A DNA stretch of 64,000 nucleotides from positions 77,253,801-77,317,800 of the forward strand of contig NC_052017.1 of the NCBI RefSeq assembly GCF_015832195.1, written 5' to 3'. Shown one piece after another: positions 10,451 through 24,300 of the stretch (position 1 is the stretch's first letter; each line of letters starts with the position of its first letter). The notes beneath the pieces are model-generated. The model made no database searches and was not told the DNA's origin. It saw only the letters and a list, made by a program, of their open reading frames with translations. Both the position numbers and the translations under genes were made by a program. The DNA is from Motacilla alba alba. Lineage: Eukaryota; Chordata; Aves; Passeriformes; Motacillidae.

Positions 10451-10760
10451 CTGTGCCCGTCTTTCAGCCTTGCAAATGAAACACTGCCTTCCTCGCACTT
10501 ACAATCACAACAAAACAGAAGCAAATCCAGGCTTCTCGCAGCTCAGAGGGCTTCCCAAACCTGCCAGCTCCGGCTGCAGCTGCAGCAACAGCCGCCCCCC
10601 CTCCCGCCCGGCCTCCAGCTGCTGCCCTGGCTCTCCTATTCCCGAGTTTACACCACAAGAGGGAGCATTTTGTTCAGTTTATTGGCAGATCCTGCTTTTC
10701 CCGGTATCCAGGCGAAGAGAACAACCGCAGTTTCCCGTATGTAGTGATTTTCCCAAGCCC
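10451..10760 (-). other. Second candidate untranslated exon/alternative promoter on the minus strand
   Basis: A GC-rich patch in AT-rich surroundings, read on the minus strand, ends in CACAG|GTGAGG, a strong donor (exon end 10451, intron from 10450). The leader includes alternating purine-rich and GCTGCAGCTGCAG-type sequence. The one frame covering it stops just before the donor, so it would be non-coding. It faces the same way as the candidate at 6422, so the two could be alternative first exons of one leftward gene. The right boundary is arbitrary. On the plus strand the same spot reads as an acceptor (pyrimidines then TTTCAG at about 10467), so a plus-strand exon is an alternative. Confidence 0.45.
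10653..10667 (+). promoter_or_regulatory. CTCF-like core motif
   Basis: CCACAAGAGGGAGCA fits the CTCF core (CCAsnAGrkGGCr) at nearly every constrained position. It sits inside the GC-rich patch that also carries a candidate minus-strand exon. CTCF sites at alternative promoters are well known, for example in protocadherin clusters. Occupancy cannot be read from sequence. Confidence 0.5.
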
Positions 10761-10779
10761 GTTTACCCCATAAGCATTT

Positions 10780-13700
10780 TCGTAATAATGGGGTTTTTTT
10801 CTTTCAGCATGCTGTGCAAATTTTAAGTGTTTCTTAAGATTATTATTCATGTAAAGTAAATTTTATAATTAATATCTAAACTGTAATTAGAGTTTAATTC
10901 CCTGTTGATTCTCTTGGTTATAGAGTCATTTATTCTGGGGCAAATGCAAGATGCTGGTGTAAGATATATCTAAAATTTTCTATTTGCAGTGGATATAATC
11001 TCTTTTCCCATATAAATTTCAAAAATTGACTGCAATGGCATAGGCAGACACAAGGTATTATTTCAGAAATTTGCAGGCCAAGCACATAAAATAAAGAAGC
11101 TTTGATCAAATCCCAAAATAACAACTTTGATAAATCACTACTGTAACACCCCAATCCAAATTTAAGTCCTGACATAAAGACAGATGCAACTTCTGATAAT
11201 AATTTTATTCTGGACAACCCAAAATCCTATGGTAGTAGGTATCTCTGAGTCTAGTTTTACTAGACTGGTTCTGTTTATACCATAAGTGGCACTTTGTGCC
11301 TACAGCCAGGTAGGGATATGTGAGTTGTGAACCCTGCTTTACCCCAGCATTTCTGGCTTCAGCTCAATCTATAACACAAAGCATATGTGCCTCCCAGGAG
11401 GTCCTGCACTAGCCATCGATTTTAAAAGGCTTCTCTGCTCTACTGAAGTCTGTGCGCAAGTTTTTCCAAAGATGGATATATTTGCTGTTCTGACAGTACA
11501 ATTATCTGGGTTATTTCTGTCTCCTACCCTACTTACCCTAAAGAGTTAGAGTTACTTATGTGCAAAAGAAGCAAATGTGTTCAACTACCATGAGCTTCCC
11601 TTATGATTTATTCACGCCAGGCTTCTCCATGACCATCTATAGGTTAGATCTCAGACTCTTTGCTCCCTTTTCACTGGCAAGTTTCACCGAAGAAATAGCT
11701 GAATAAGGTATTCACTGTTTGGCTTCTATGGCCACAAAAATGTATTTCAGTTAACAGCTGGAGTGACCATATCAATATCTTGATAGTGATCAGAATTGGC
11801 TTCTCTTGTAGTATTTTATTCTGTTTTCTTTCAGCTACAAGAATGTCAGTAATGCAGGAGCAAATTCACACCTGACTGGATGATCAAACTGATGTGGCAG
11901 CTACCTACGATGTACCTCCTAAAAGGCAGGAGAAGTGAGTGCACAGAAAAGAGTGTCAAATACCCTCAGAGAAGAAAAACATAATTCTTTGCTCCAGTAC
12001 TTGGTGTTCTGATCTCTACAATGAAGGATGCTTACATACCTTACTTAGTGAACTAAAACATTATTCTGTCTGAAACACAAGTTTTTAGCTTCCTACCTTG
12101 AGAACTTCTGGTAGTGAACCCCTGCACCATGGCCCCAGAGTCACTGTTAGCCCTTACTGCTCCTGCCAAACCTGTGATTTCCTCCACCTCTGCCCATAAC
12201 TCAGTACCCCATTCCAGCTCAGCCCAAGCCATCAGTCCGTGTCCCAGCTACACCACTCTTGTCCCTGATCCATGCCTGTCTCTGACCCGATCTTCTACTG
12301 CTTCTGACTGAAACTTCTGGATGGACCCTGGGTCTGGTTTATTTCCTTAATTTGCCCCTCTCTCAGCTCCTGGCTCCTCCTCCCTTGTGGATTAGCCCTG
12401 TGCTTGCTGCTCTACAATATCCAGGTTGTCACAGGTGCCTGCTGGCACCTCAGTTAGCTGTGTAAAGACAGCACAACAGCAGTTCCTTGAGGTAACTCCA
12501 GCTTAAGCCATTTGGTTTACCTGGCATACTATGCCTTGGTGAAGGCACTCGTGACATTGGTACAACAGCTCAGCTTTTGGATTCAAGCTGAGTCAAATGG
12601 GACCACTTGAGGATCACCTACATCTGTACTTTTGCAAACACAGTCTTATAATTAAAATTCTCCTAGAAGTGCCAGTATTACCTCAGAGTCAAAGCAGAGA
12701 TAGGACAAATTTTCTGACAGGGACAAATATTCCTGAGAGCCAGCTGTTGTGGCCCCTGTTGACATCTGTTGACACCACTCCCATCCTGGAAGCTGACTGT
12801 GGCAAACCCTGGGGACTCATTGAAGAAGATAAATTTATAGGATCTTTTGGTTTTCTTTCTACTGTCTTCTTATTGCTTAAAAACTTACTTTGTGTCCTGT
12901 GCCTGTCCTTTCCCACCCTCTCACAATGAAGGGTATCTCTAGATCAAGAACTGACTGAAACGAGGTGTTCTGGGAATCTATAGTGCCTGAAATGGGCATG
13001 GAAAGGAGTTTAAACTTTCATAAATGACAGCAGCTCTAGTTCTATACCAATACAGCCACCTTTCTCAGTCCCCTTTATTCCTTCAACTTGGAGGCACTAG
13101 ATTTAAAGCTGTTTCTTTATTGTGCTATTTGTGCCAAGACCAAGCTGCAAATGGCTTGTGAAGTGTCAAACAACTACAGTTGAGGAGGCTAAAGCTAAAA
13201 ATATTTGTAAATGCTGAGATTGAAGTGGCTCCCTCAGAAAAAGAGTCAGATTGTACTTGTGCCTCTAACCCATTATTCCTCGACTAACAATATGTCCATA
13301 GAGTTGTTGAGAACACTCCTGTGTGCAAAAACACTCCTCTTCTTCCAGTCAAGAGCCAGCTGTGGACATTTATCTGAAGTCAAAATGTTAGCAGTAGATG
13401 GTCACACAAAGGACTCAGTGCTTCAGACTACCAAAAGCATGTGTGAGCAGCTGCGTGGTAAGTTGTGTACCTCACACCTAGAGGACCTGTTTTTTCATAC
13501 CAGAGACCAGTACATTCTCAGAGCATGGGCTGTACATTCAGCCACAGGATTCTCCACATTGGAGCAAGACAGGCTGTCTGCTTCCTGAATACTTCTTTGA
13601 AATGCTACACTACACTGATATTTTTATTTTCATATTTTTACGTGACAAGTTTAGCTATAGGAGAGGATGGGTGAAAGTACTTGAGCTTTAAATAAGCCTT

Positions 13701-16224
13701 GTAATGTGCGCTACCAGCTGTTTGTAGCTGAATGACAGAGGGTCTATAGCCAGGCTGTACCTTTTGCCTTTATCGAGTGAATCTTGTGGATGCTACAAAT
13801 GAAAGAACATATGGGGATTCCTGACATATGGCAGGATCAAGGTTGTCACAGTACATAAATCCAACACTTACACACACGAAATAGTTCAAGCTTTACTGAA
13901 AAACTTCTGAAGGAAAAAGATGAAGACCAGTGGGATCTGTGGAGATGCAGAAGCTGATAACTGACTGTACCCCAGCACAGAAGTATGAGACATTGCCTGC
14001 TTTATCAGCCACAGTTCGTACACCAGTGTAACTGGATAACTTCATGTAGCAGAAGCAGATGCTGCTTTTGCTTGCCCAGCACCTATTTGTTTAGGGGTAG
14101 CAGCCTTGGTGACATGCATGGCTGCTGTTGACACCACACTGGCACTCTGTACTTCATTGAAGATCAGTTAATCTCAGTAACAACCACTCAGACTATGCAA
14201 ACAGCACCTCCAGCTTCTATTTAGTGAGTTAAAAAGCTGATAGCTTTCCTATGGGACAAGGAAGGCATGATCTTTTCTCATCAAAACTGCTACAAGAGGC
14301 CTCACTGCTGGTAGGTCTGACACAAAACTCAGAAGACAAGCCACCTGTTGGAATGGGAAGTCTTAACTTTCTGCAAGTATTTTCCAAGTGTTCTTCCTGG
14401 AACACCATCATTTCCGAGATGGTAAAAATCCTGAGCACCTTCCAGAAGAGCTGTGACCAGCAGAGCGGTCCATGGTGTGACCTTACAGTCTAGACTCCTC
14501 AACATGGGATTTTTGTTAAGAGGAGTATGGTTTTACTTCTGGTTAGTCAAGTCCACAGATTCCTGCTTGTATTTACCCCATCTGCTCTGGTGCATTGGTA
14601 GCTAGTGGCTCTGATGTTGGCTTAGTCACCTCTGCAACTATGCACCAGGGAAGAAGTACTGCTGCCAGAACTGCACCTAGGGCAGATGATTTTCACCTTG
14701 CAGAAGAGAAGAAGGGTATTGGAGGGGTTATCAAAACAGTTCAGGAAGATGCTAACCTACACACAATTTTTGGCTTGGAAGCCGCCAATACTAAGAATAA
14801 AAATCCTTACGGTGGCACACAGAAAGAAAACCTGACCATGGCATTTTGGGCCAGTCATATTCTGAGAGAATACTGGTTTTCCAGAACAGATGTAACAGGC
14901 TTACTTTTGAGGATTTCATGGTGAATTTGCAGTGATGGGTAATGAATGCATAAGCACATGCATATTCTGAAGCTCCAATCTTGTTCAGTCTACAATCTAC
15001 ATTTGGTTTTCTTGTTCTGCCACTTCTACTCAATGCCTGTTTACTTTGTGTGCTGAAGTTGGTCACATCACAAAGCAATTCCTCTTGCCTTCTTTCTCTG
15101 CATATTATTTTTTAAAAGCCTGTTTTTATGAAAAAGTGTATCATGGCCTAACTAATTATGCCTCTGAGAACAGATGAAATCCAATAGTAGGGGATAAAAT
15201 ACAAGCTTTTCTATGTCACTTGGTTCAAGCTTTTGCATGTCGCAAAGCTCAACTGCTTTCTTCTGTCTATAGGAGCAAATACTTGCTAGCCTTTTCTAAA
15301 GCATTTTGGAAATTTTGAAATTTTGGAATGATTTGCAAAAATTACCAGTCACAGAGTAGGCCTTTCTCATGGAGGAACAAGCCTGTAGCCAGCAATTTAT
15401 TTTACAGCCATGAAGCAATGTAGTCACAAAAGCCACAAGACACCCCAACCAGACAAAGAAATAGGAAGCATGAAGGAAGGCTGACTTCTCCTCCTGTTCC
15501 CTGTAACCACTGACATTTCTAAAGCTGCTTTCAGCACAAAATACAAAGGCACTTGAAGCTGGTACAGCTCATTCCCAATACCATGTGATGAGTGACAGAT
15601 GCTGAAGGTTTGCCTCTACTTCCAGCCTTCTGCTGAAGATAGAACAAGATTTACCTCAGTAAATAGCAGGAATGTTGAGTTCACTACAAGGCCATTGGCC
15701 TGTAAGGAATCATGGGAAGAATATACTGCAAGCTCCTGCACTGTTATGGTACAAAGGCTGAACCAGACTGTTTTTACCACAGTATACTAAAGTTGATACT
15801 GTAAACAAAAATTACATGTCAGCAGTTTGACTACAGGTTGCTTTCCATTTGACTGCTTAATTATCACTTCCTGGATCTATGTGCAATCCAATTTTATTGA
15901 TTACAGAGACCTTTCAAAATAAAGTGCTTGAATATACTATTTCTTCTTCTCTCACCAAACAAACAATTCTAAAAAATATCTGCTTTGAGATAAAGGGGGG
16001 AGGGGAAAAGGCCATAAACTGAAATGATTTCCTTACTAAGAAGTTTTCCCTGGCAATCTGAATTTTATGTCCTTCCCTCATACACAGCCCAGTGGCAAAA
16101 TAAACTCCTTGAAAAGCCAGATTTCAGTTCTAGAGGCACATCACAGCATATTACAAGAGCTGTTTTGAGGAGTTATATAGTTCTGTTTTCTACTTAAATC
16201 AGGGCAATCATTAATGTTATATTA
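10780..16224. other. Gene-poor non-coding DNA
   Basis: Apart from one inverted repeat at 12433-12450, nothing is recognisable. The longest frames (110 codons at 12597-12929, 125 at 13211-13588, 109 at 14595-14924) show no domain or transmembrane pattern I know, no splice context and no CpG-rich promoter. Around 12110-12500 the composition is richer in C than the flanks and may be an old transposon piece I cannot place. Confidence 0.6.
12433..12450. repeat. Short perfect inverted repeat (7-bp stem, 4-nt loop)
   Basis: AGGTGCC is followed by TGCT and then GGCACCT. The arms are perfect but short; in a window this size such stems occur by chance. Confidence 0.6.
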
Positions 16225-18300
16225 GGCCTGTCATGGCTTCATCTGGAGAAGTCTTGAAAATCTCTACAGTTTGAGACTCTACAGCATCTTCTGTAGCATC
16301 TTCCATTGCTGCATTACCGTCTTGGTGAATAAAGTTTTCCTAGTGTCTTATTTGAACCTCCCAAGTCACAAAATATGTCCCTTACTCTTGTCTGCTTTGT
16401 GCTTGCTACTGTAAAAAGAAATATGACTTAGTCATATTCATGTCTTCGCTTTGTGTAGTTATAGGCTGTTCAATCTCCCTGTTGTCTCTTCCTTACAAAA
16501 CTAAACAAGCCCAGCTCCCTAAATTTTACTTCACAGCTTATGTGTTCTGTGTCCCTTTCCACCTTGGTAACTTTCTGCAAGACCATCTCCCTCATGAAGT
16601 GTGTTCCAGAGCCAGACATGTTAGTCCAACTGTGGTCTCCCAAGCAGCAGATTAAAGCAAGGAGTAACCTCCCTTGATCTGCTAGCCATGCACCCCTAAG
16701 AAAACCCTTAACCACTTGCATTACTCATGATGGGAGCACACAGTTGTCACATGTTCAGCCTGGCATCCACTGTCACACCAAATAATGCCTGTAATCCCAG
16801 ATCTTTATCACTGAGGCTGCTGTTCTTCCAGGCAGTTCCCTGCTAGTACTGATACGCTGGGTTATTCTGCCCTAGGTGTACTTGCTCTTACTGAGTCTCA
16901 TTTTCTCAAATCGCTGTGAACCTGTGAAGAGCTGTGAAGTTCTGCCATTTGAGGTGTTAGTAGCCATCCCCTAATTTTGCGTCATCCACAAATTTGTGGA
17001 AGGCGTGTGCATCATCAAGACTGTGGATGAAACACTGGATAATATGGATTGTATTGTTGCCCTCTGAAGAACTGCATTAGTTAGCAGTCAGACCTCAAGT
17101 CATTGATTTCTAGCCTTTGAGCCCAAATTTCTACTCTAGTCAAGTCCAAATTTCCTGGGCTGCTAGGTGAGATTTGGGTTACAGTAGGAGGTGATGTCAA
17201 ATTCTTTCCTAAAGTCAGATATATTAATCCCCATCAATCTGCCCTTGCCTTCATAGTCAGTCATTTTGTCAGAGAAGGTAATTGGCTAGCAAAGGAGGAT
17301 TAACCCTTTGGAACTGTTGACTAGTCTTCATTGCCTTCTTGTCCTTGGGTTTGGAAATGTCCAGAGGACACAGTCCCCAGCTACCTCTCCTGATTATAAT
17401 TATTTTCTATGGACAGTGGCACCACAATCACATCAGCCATCTCTATCAGCATCCACATCTTCCCCTGAAATGAATGTTTTCTCTAATGTGTTGTGCCCTC
17501 CTACTCACCGCCTCTTTCCAAATATATGCTAGTACACACAGGGCTATGGGAACAGGTTTTGTCCATGAAGCAAAAAGGATTTATTACTTCAGTATTTCAG
17601 TCATTTCCATGTGTGTCACTAGACCCTCTCCTCATTCATCTACTGACCTATCTTTTCTCTGAGCTTCCTTTTCCAGCTGATCTTCCTGCAACATCTCATA
17701 TTGCCCTTTCTGACTGGCCAGTTTTAGCTCCAGACCCACCTTCCGTTTTGACCATCCTGATTTTGTCTCTATAACATTTGTCCTAATGCATTGCTCAGCA
17801 ATATTGTTGCACACTTATTTCATTATCTTTCTTTGTTCTCACTTCTTGTGCACTCCCTTTTTTTGTGTGTGTGTTTTACTTCATTGAGAAACTCCTGACT
17901 TAGCCAAACAGGCCTTCTGCCATAATTCCCAGTCTTCCTGTCCAACAGGATGGTTTGTTCCTGAGCTCTCAAGAAGTTTTCTTTAAAAATTAGCCAGCTT
18001 TCCTGGGCATTTTTCCCCTTCATGGCTGCTTCCCAGGGCACTCTGCCTAGCTATTCCCTAAAAATAAGCCGAAGTCTGCTCTCCTGAAATACAAAATCCT
18101 AACCCTGCTGCTTTCCTTCCCAGCCCTCCTTCAGATCCTGAGCTCAATCACCCTGTGGCTACTGCAGCCCAAGCTGCCAACTATGACTGCATTTTCCACT
18201 AGGTCTTCACAGTTTGTGAGAAAAAGGTCTGGTAGAGCCTCTAATGTTTTTATTATGAAATTATCACCAATGCAGTTTAGGGGTTTCGTGGAATGTTGCC
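16225..18300 (-). mobile_element. Old CR1 LINE remnant, minus strand, with RT and endonuclease traces
   Basis: The 3' part (16225-17200) matches the complement of CR1: phrases corresponding to the ORF2 end, the heading-to-autumn of short C-terminal motifs, and the stretch equivalent to avian CR1 near the end of reverse transcriptase. The 5' part (17823-18300) translates on the minus strand to CR1-like protein, including QESWLIFKENFLRAQEQ and, near 18125-18165, GSLGCSSHRVIELRI. The latter is the end of the APE-type endonuclease, where the catalytic SDH has become SSH. The middle (about 17300-17820) is not clearly CR1 and may be decayed or a replacement. The element is 5'-truncated, carries stops and is dead. 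Confidence 0.8.
17823..18200 (-). pseudogene. CR1 endonuclease/linker remnant
   Basis: This is the coding remnant inside the older CR1. On the minus strand it contains the terminal endonuclease segment (GSLGCSSHRVIELRI) followed downstream by the linker typical of CR1 ORF2 (QESWLIFKENFLRAQEQ, then GRRPVWLSQEF). The Asp of the catalytic SDH triad is replaced by Ser, and a stop separates the two parts. No product is expected. Confidence 0.75.
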
Positions 18301-21300
18301 ATGTTGTTGATGTCTAGAGGCTTGAAAAGCACAAGGATGAGAGCATATAACCAAGAAAACTTTACTAATAATTTTAGAAAGCCTCTTCTTCTATGTCTTC
18401 TTGGTCAGGTAGTTCTTACAGACTCAGTGCACCCTCCTCCTGGGCTCTTGACATAGGAACATGCTCAGTGAGTATGTCTTCCAGCTTTGTGCTGAAACAC
18501 TGGACAGATGACTCTTAATAAGCCGCCCTTCCCTTCTTCCTCGCTTGTGCCCTCTTTTCCCCTGCTCATCTTTCCTACAAGGCATGCCTTTACTCCTGTC
18601 TGATCATGGCCTTGTAGTTACTGTTTAGCAGGGATTTATGCTATACAAGGAAGAATACAGTATCTGCATTTGAGTTGTGCAACACTGAAGCCTGTTTCTA
18701 GCTATCTACCTGTTCACTTTCACAAGTTATGCAAAACCTGCTGTGTGAAATGCTTCATATTTTGGAGTGAATAGAATTCTAGGACATGTCCCTCTTACCC
18801 TTCTGCACTCAGGGGTAGATGTAGTTGTGATCTGAAAGAGGACAACACAGTTCTTCCCTGTGACATGTGTCACAAACACATAAGGTGTGAAATTAGTCAC
18901 CAGACAAGCCCCAGCACTGAGATTCAGTTTTCTACCCACACCTGCATTTGCACCCTTGAAAATGCAAGAATGGTTAAAATAGCAATGACTTCACCTAAAC
19001 TATGATACTACAGTTATGCTGCACATAAGAACATTCTGGCTGAGGAAGAGAAGAAAGAGAATTTGCTCTCAACTTCAAAGTAGTCAGCACATTCCTTTAA
19101 CTCAGGAAACTCTATAAAAATGTAAATATATCCTATTTCCTATTGTATTCAGTAGTGCCTATATACATACAGAGATACAGTTCACAGCAATCTTATAGTG
19201 CTCCAGCCAAGCTAAATGCTTTTGAAATGCTAATGAACACAATGAAGCAATTCTTCATAGCCCAAAACATTGCCATGCACTCAATAAGAGGAAAGTATCC
19301 TTAGGAAAGGCTGTCTATCCCCCTTTACATGGGAAACTCTGTACAGGTTTGGTCTGTAGAACTTTTGTGGGAGAATCCAGAGCTACCTTGAAGTACTCAT
19401 GTGGATTTCATTATATGCCTGATTATTTATAAAGGAGCTATTTTAAAATGTGTTTCTGCTACAAATAAGGAAAATTATACTTGCAGCCCATGAAATAAAC
19501 TGTAAGTAAGAATATATGTGGCTTATGTATGCCTCTTGAATTTCTGATACCAAAGAAATTTCCTTACCGATGGACTTAGGTATGCAGTATCCTAATGGAA
19601 AATATATAATGAAAATATATGCGTGAATAAGCAGATACCCCTTGAAGTATTAAGAATCACTAATGTCAATGAAAAGACGTTTTAGATGACTTTGGATTTG
19701 TTGTCTCAAGCTTAGGGTGAATGCCAGTTGTAGAGAATTCATGTTTTATGCATTTGCTATTTGCTGACAATACAAAGAGCTTTCTGGACTCTAGGTTACA
19801 GGGCAGTGTTGACAGTGCCACTGTTGATATTCTATATGAAGGAAGGTATGGAAAAAAAATGTTTGCAATCAGAAGTGCAAAATCTAAACTTATTTCCTCC
19901 ATCCCCTTCACAGCTTTGAACCTATTGGGCAGTTTTATCCAACAGTGACAACAGAAAACTCACATGAAAAGCTAGCATGTGTTCATTTCTGAAGGGACTC
20001 CAGTTTTGCTCCAATTTAGGGAAAAGTTTTAATGTCAACTTGTACCTCAAGAACATCAGAAAGTATTGATATGAGCATTCTGAATGCCTTGGGTTTAGGG
20101 AAATATTTGGACACATCTTTAGACAGACAATTGAGTCAGAAGGCAAAAAAGTTATTAAAGGCACATTAAAAACCATTCTCTTAAGGCACATGTACATAGC
20201 AAGTCAGCATCTCATTGTCATAAACGAGACCAGATGTGCTGTGCAGATGTTGGATGGTCTGACTTTACGGCACACGTGCTTTGCAGTTGCTGTGTGCGCA
20301 TGCAGCACAACATGTGTGTGTGGGGTAGACACTGGACATCAGCCACAGGGATCTGGAAAACAAACTTCCACTTGTTACAGTAACTTCAATTGCTCACAGA
20401 GTTCCTTGTTTCCTTGCGCAAAGCTGTTTCTCTTGATACTTTAAATCTTGCAAGGCCAGCAGGAGGATCACTTCCTTCAAACCCCGTGAAACTCTGTAGT
20501 GCATAATTCTCATAGCTTCCCAATTGGCTTCTGCCTTTTAGAAGGGATCACAGAGCGCCACAAACTTGTGTGCTACAAATGTCACCCACTGCTGTCAAAG
20601 GAGTTCAAGGCAATGTAGTTTTATGTCCAGGATGGTGGGTGGTCTTCCTAGACTCTTGGCTTTCTGCAGTAGTGTCTCCAGTAGTGTCTTAAGTAAAATA
20701 AATTATTTCTCATGTGTCTGGTCCCTGCTTTGAAAAATCAGGCATAGCTTTCAAGCTGCCTCCCTGGGAATAAGCCTAGCAGCACTGTTTGCTACACTTG
20801 TGTGTCCTGCTCCATTAGAAACTGGGTACCTACCCAGTTGATTAAATGTTGGTGACAAATACCCTTGGAGACAGTAGATCAGCGCCATTCTGTGCAGCAG
20901 GCATTGCCAGAAAGCTTCATGTTTCTGCACATTTACCAATGTCAAAATCCTAAAATCAAGCAGGATCCCCTTAGGGCTGGTTTTGATCAGAGAGGAAAGA
21001 ATCATTTCAACTATTTACAATTTGAATGAACTTTTGAAGGAGTAGAAGGTTTCATTTATCCTTCTGCTTTACAGAAACAGCAGTTTTAATAAGACTTTCT
21101 CAGCATGAAAAGGGACATTTTTTAAACAATTAAAATTATTTAGTCTTTCCTAAAATGATTGCTGGCACGGCTATTGGAAGTACATTTTATGCTACATGAA
21201 CATGGTGTTTATAGTCAGTCCCTCAACATCTTTCTAATTTCAACCCAGCTAACAACCACCAGAACTAAAAAAGATCTGAGCAAGGTCATAATAGTACTTT

Positions 21301-24300
21301 CATTAATAGTACATGGGTCTATTTGAGAAGAGTAATATATCTGAGATTTCTCAATTGAATTTAAAAATTGGAACATAGAGTGTTATTTTTGTTGACATTT
21401 GTTGGGCTTCTAGTGAACAAATAGGCTAGAAGGATACTAACAGGAAATTCTGTTCACAAGATAAGCAGCTGCTAGCCCCCAAAGCTTCAAAAGTTCATAA
21501 GGGCCAAAAAAAATTCTTTCTGTGCCTGATTTAATGAATAGTCAGCATTCCACACCAGCCAAAGGAAATGCTTTGGGGACAGTTTTTACAGAGGCAATCA
21601 AATCTTGTGTTTGTGTGAAGAAGGACAGAGCTTGACGTTTGTTTGTGAAATAACAGTTTCAAAGGTTATGCTTTCACCACAAAAATCTTGAACTGTTGTC
21701 ATTCCAAAATGCTTGAGAACTGGCCTATTTTGTAACTTATTGTTAAGTTTCTGGAAAGAGTCTTAGTCCAGAACATGTCATTGTTTTTTGCTTTGAAAAC
21801 CCTCATGACTTTAAAGCAGTTTTCTTGAAAAGTGTTCTGTTTTGGCTTAGGATCTTTCATAAGCAGCCAACAGATAACTGCTTCAGTCTTTTGGTCTTTT
21901 GTTTGGGGCCCACGAATGCTACAGCTTTCAAGTAGACCCAAAAAGGAAAGAATAAAAAAGCATATCAGTAGTAGACTCCATGACCCATCAGCGAGTTCTT
22001 AAAATGGGTCAGCAAATTTCAGCAAATTTCTCAGGGCTGTGTGGTAAGACATTTTCAGCTGATGTAGGTGACATAGCCTCATTTATTACTTCTCTCTTTA
22101 TTTATATCAGTCAAAGCTTCAGACCTCATGAGCAGCTGTTAACTCTGGGAAAATTCTTTTTCTTTGAAAATATTTGCTCTTGTAAAAGTGGTGTTGGATT
22201 TTATATGTAGAACATGTTCAAGGACTGTCCTTGATAGCAAAGAAGCAATAAATTTGACTTTAGACAGTATCATTTCATATGAAATTGTGAAATAAAGACA
22301 AAATGCAGCAAGTTAATGCAGATCCTGCATGATCTATTTGTAGATGGATGGTGACATTTTAGAGGCCTGAATTCCTTCCAATGGAAAAAACATGCTGTAA
22401 GCAGCTTGGCATTCATGAAATCTTAATCCAAAAGGTAATAAGCCATGCTCATTGCAGGGAGATTGACATAATAACTTCAAACCTTTCACAAGCCCAATGA
22501 CAAAAAACATGGTAGGCCTTCAGTCAAATTGTTCTTCATTTTTTTTCAACATAGAAGAGAAATTATAAAATTTGTGCTCTGCTAAAGTTTGGTAATCTGA
22601 CAAAGGAATATGACAGCCTAGACAACAAAAAATAGGTACTTAATGCAGCATTAATTGCTTTCAAAAATGCTATCATTAATACTATCATTAATAAACTGAG
22701 AATTTTCTCAAAGTTTATGGAATAAGGGAACAGAGGCCCACACAGCTGCTCTGACCACGTTGCATTCAAGCTGCTTCTGGGCCATGGCCATTCCAAATTG
22801 ACAGGCACTTGAGTATTCAGCTGGCTTGGACCAGAATGGATCCAATAGGTCCAACCATTTTCTCTGATTTCCCTATCAGTAATGAAGCCTCAGAAGGTGC
22901 AGATGTAACTCATTTTAGAAGTGACACTGTGAAAAGGGAATATAAAAATTTTCAGGAACACCTTGGTTTCAATGTGACAAATTATACTTTTTTTTCCTCT
23001 GTATGTAGCTCATTGTTTTCTTAATGACACCCAAAGTGCACAGAAGTAGAAATGAGTTGTGGCATTCATATACATTGATTCCTGTCTGCACATTTGAAAA
23101 TATATTTTTTCTGGAGAAAGTTGAAAGGTTTCTTCTTCAGTTGCTTTTTTTCCTTTTTTTTAAATATAAAATGTTATTTTCAAAACAGAAATAGATGTTT
23201 CAGTTTGTTTGAGCTTGAAAGCTTGAATTTTATTGGAAGAGAGGATGCTCTTTGAATTTTGTTGTGTTTATGTGCATGTGCATTTAATTATTGTGTATTT
23301 AATAGAAAACTTGTATAAAACTTCACTAATTAAAATTCACTGCATTGCTTTAGAAATATATTTGAATGTCTAGTCTACAGGAAGCTTGAATTTCACTTGG
23401 ATCACATTTTAAATTAGTCATCTATATTTTTGAATAAGCACACTTCAAGATTGAACTGCTGCACTAGATCATACCTCACTGAGCTTGGACAGAATTTACA
23501 CCTTTTATTTCATGCCTTTTTTTCCTGACCTGGGATTTTGTGTTGCTTTCCCTGCTTTCCTCAGAATCACTACTTGGGTAAACTGAAGTTTCTGCCTTCC
23601 CATTGCTGAAAGCAGCCCTCTGGGTTTAGCTGGATGCTAGCACATGGCACCTGCTTACAGTACTCTCAATGGATTAAGACCGTAGGTTCTTGCACTTTTA
23701 TTTATAATATCATTTTCATTTGTGTCACTACATAAAAAGTGTTGAGGGTTTTTGCCTGTATTAGCAGAAAAGATGAACTTCCCAAAGGCTCCCATAGAAG
23801 TGGTAAGACTTCCACTTTGTTCAATGGGAAAATCCAGTCTGGCCTGTCTCTGGGAGCCAAACACAAAGCTGAGCATATCAGACTTAGCTGAGGCACTGTC
23901 TGAGGCTGCCTGTCACTGCTGTTCCAGAAAATGCTCAAGTTCAGCTTTCCAAGCTGTCCTTCAAATTCATCCAAACAGCTGCCAAGAAGCTTTTTAAAGC
24001 AATGGCAAGCCTGAGATTTGCTGAGACAGAAGGGGAAGGCAGCTGGTTTTAGTCACCAGAGATCATTTGAATGTGACCAGGTTTTGCCTGCTAGGTGTAG
24101 AGAGACAAACCACCACAGGAACAGGGAGCAGCAGCTTCTACAGAGACATTGGTGCTTTCTTTGCTGTCACTGGGCATGGTTACCTGAGTTCATGCCATCC
24201 TTCTTCACACAGGGAATCAAAAATATTTTGAAGTGGCATGCTTCAGCCTATGCTGAAATACTCAGAGACAAACCATCTGTCCCTCCCATTTAGTTATTCC

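Noticed and set aside
10460..10480. Plus-strand acceptor (TTTCAG) defining a plus-strand exon
   Set aside because: No convincing donor follows on the plus strand within the GC-rich patch, whereas the minus strand has a strong donor; kept only as an alternative.
12114..12311. Ser/Pro/Thr-rich short frame
   Set aside because: Starts within C-rich sequence, has no signal peptide or known repeat pattern, and is short.
14595..14924. Open frame of 109 codons as a small gene
   Set aside because: No homology recalled, no splice or promoter context, and length within chance for a region of this composition.
20281..20310. GCGCATGC string as an NRF1 promoter
   Set aside because: It is isolated in CpG-poor DNA with no island or exon nearby.
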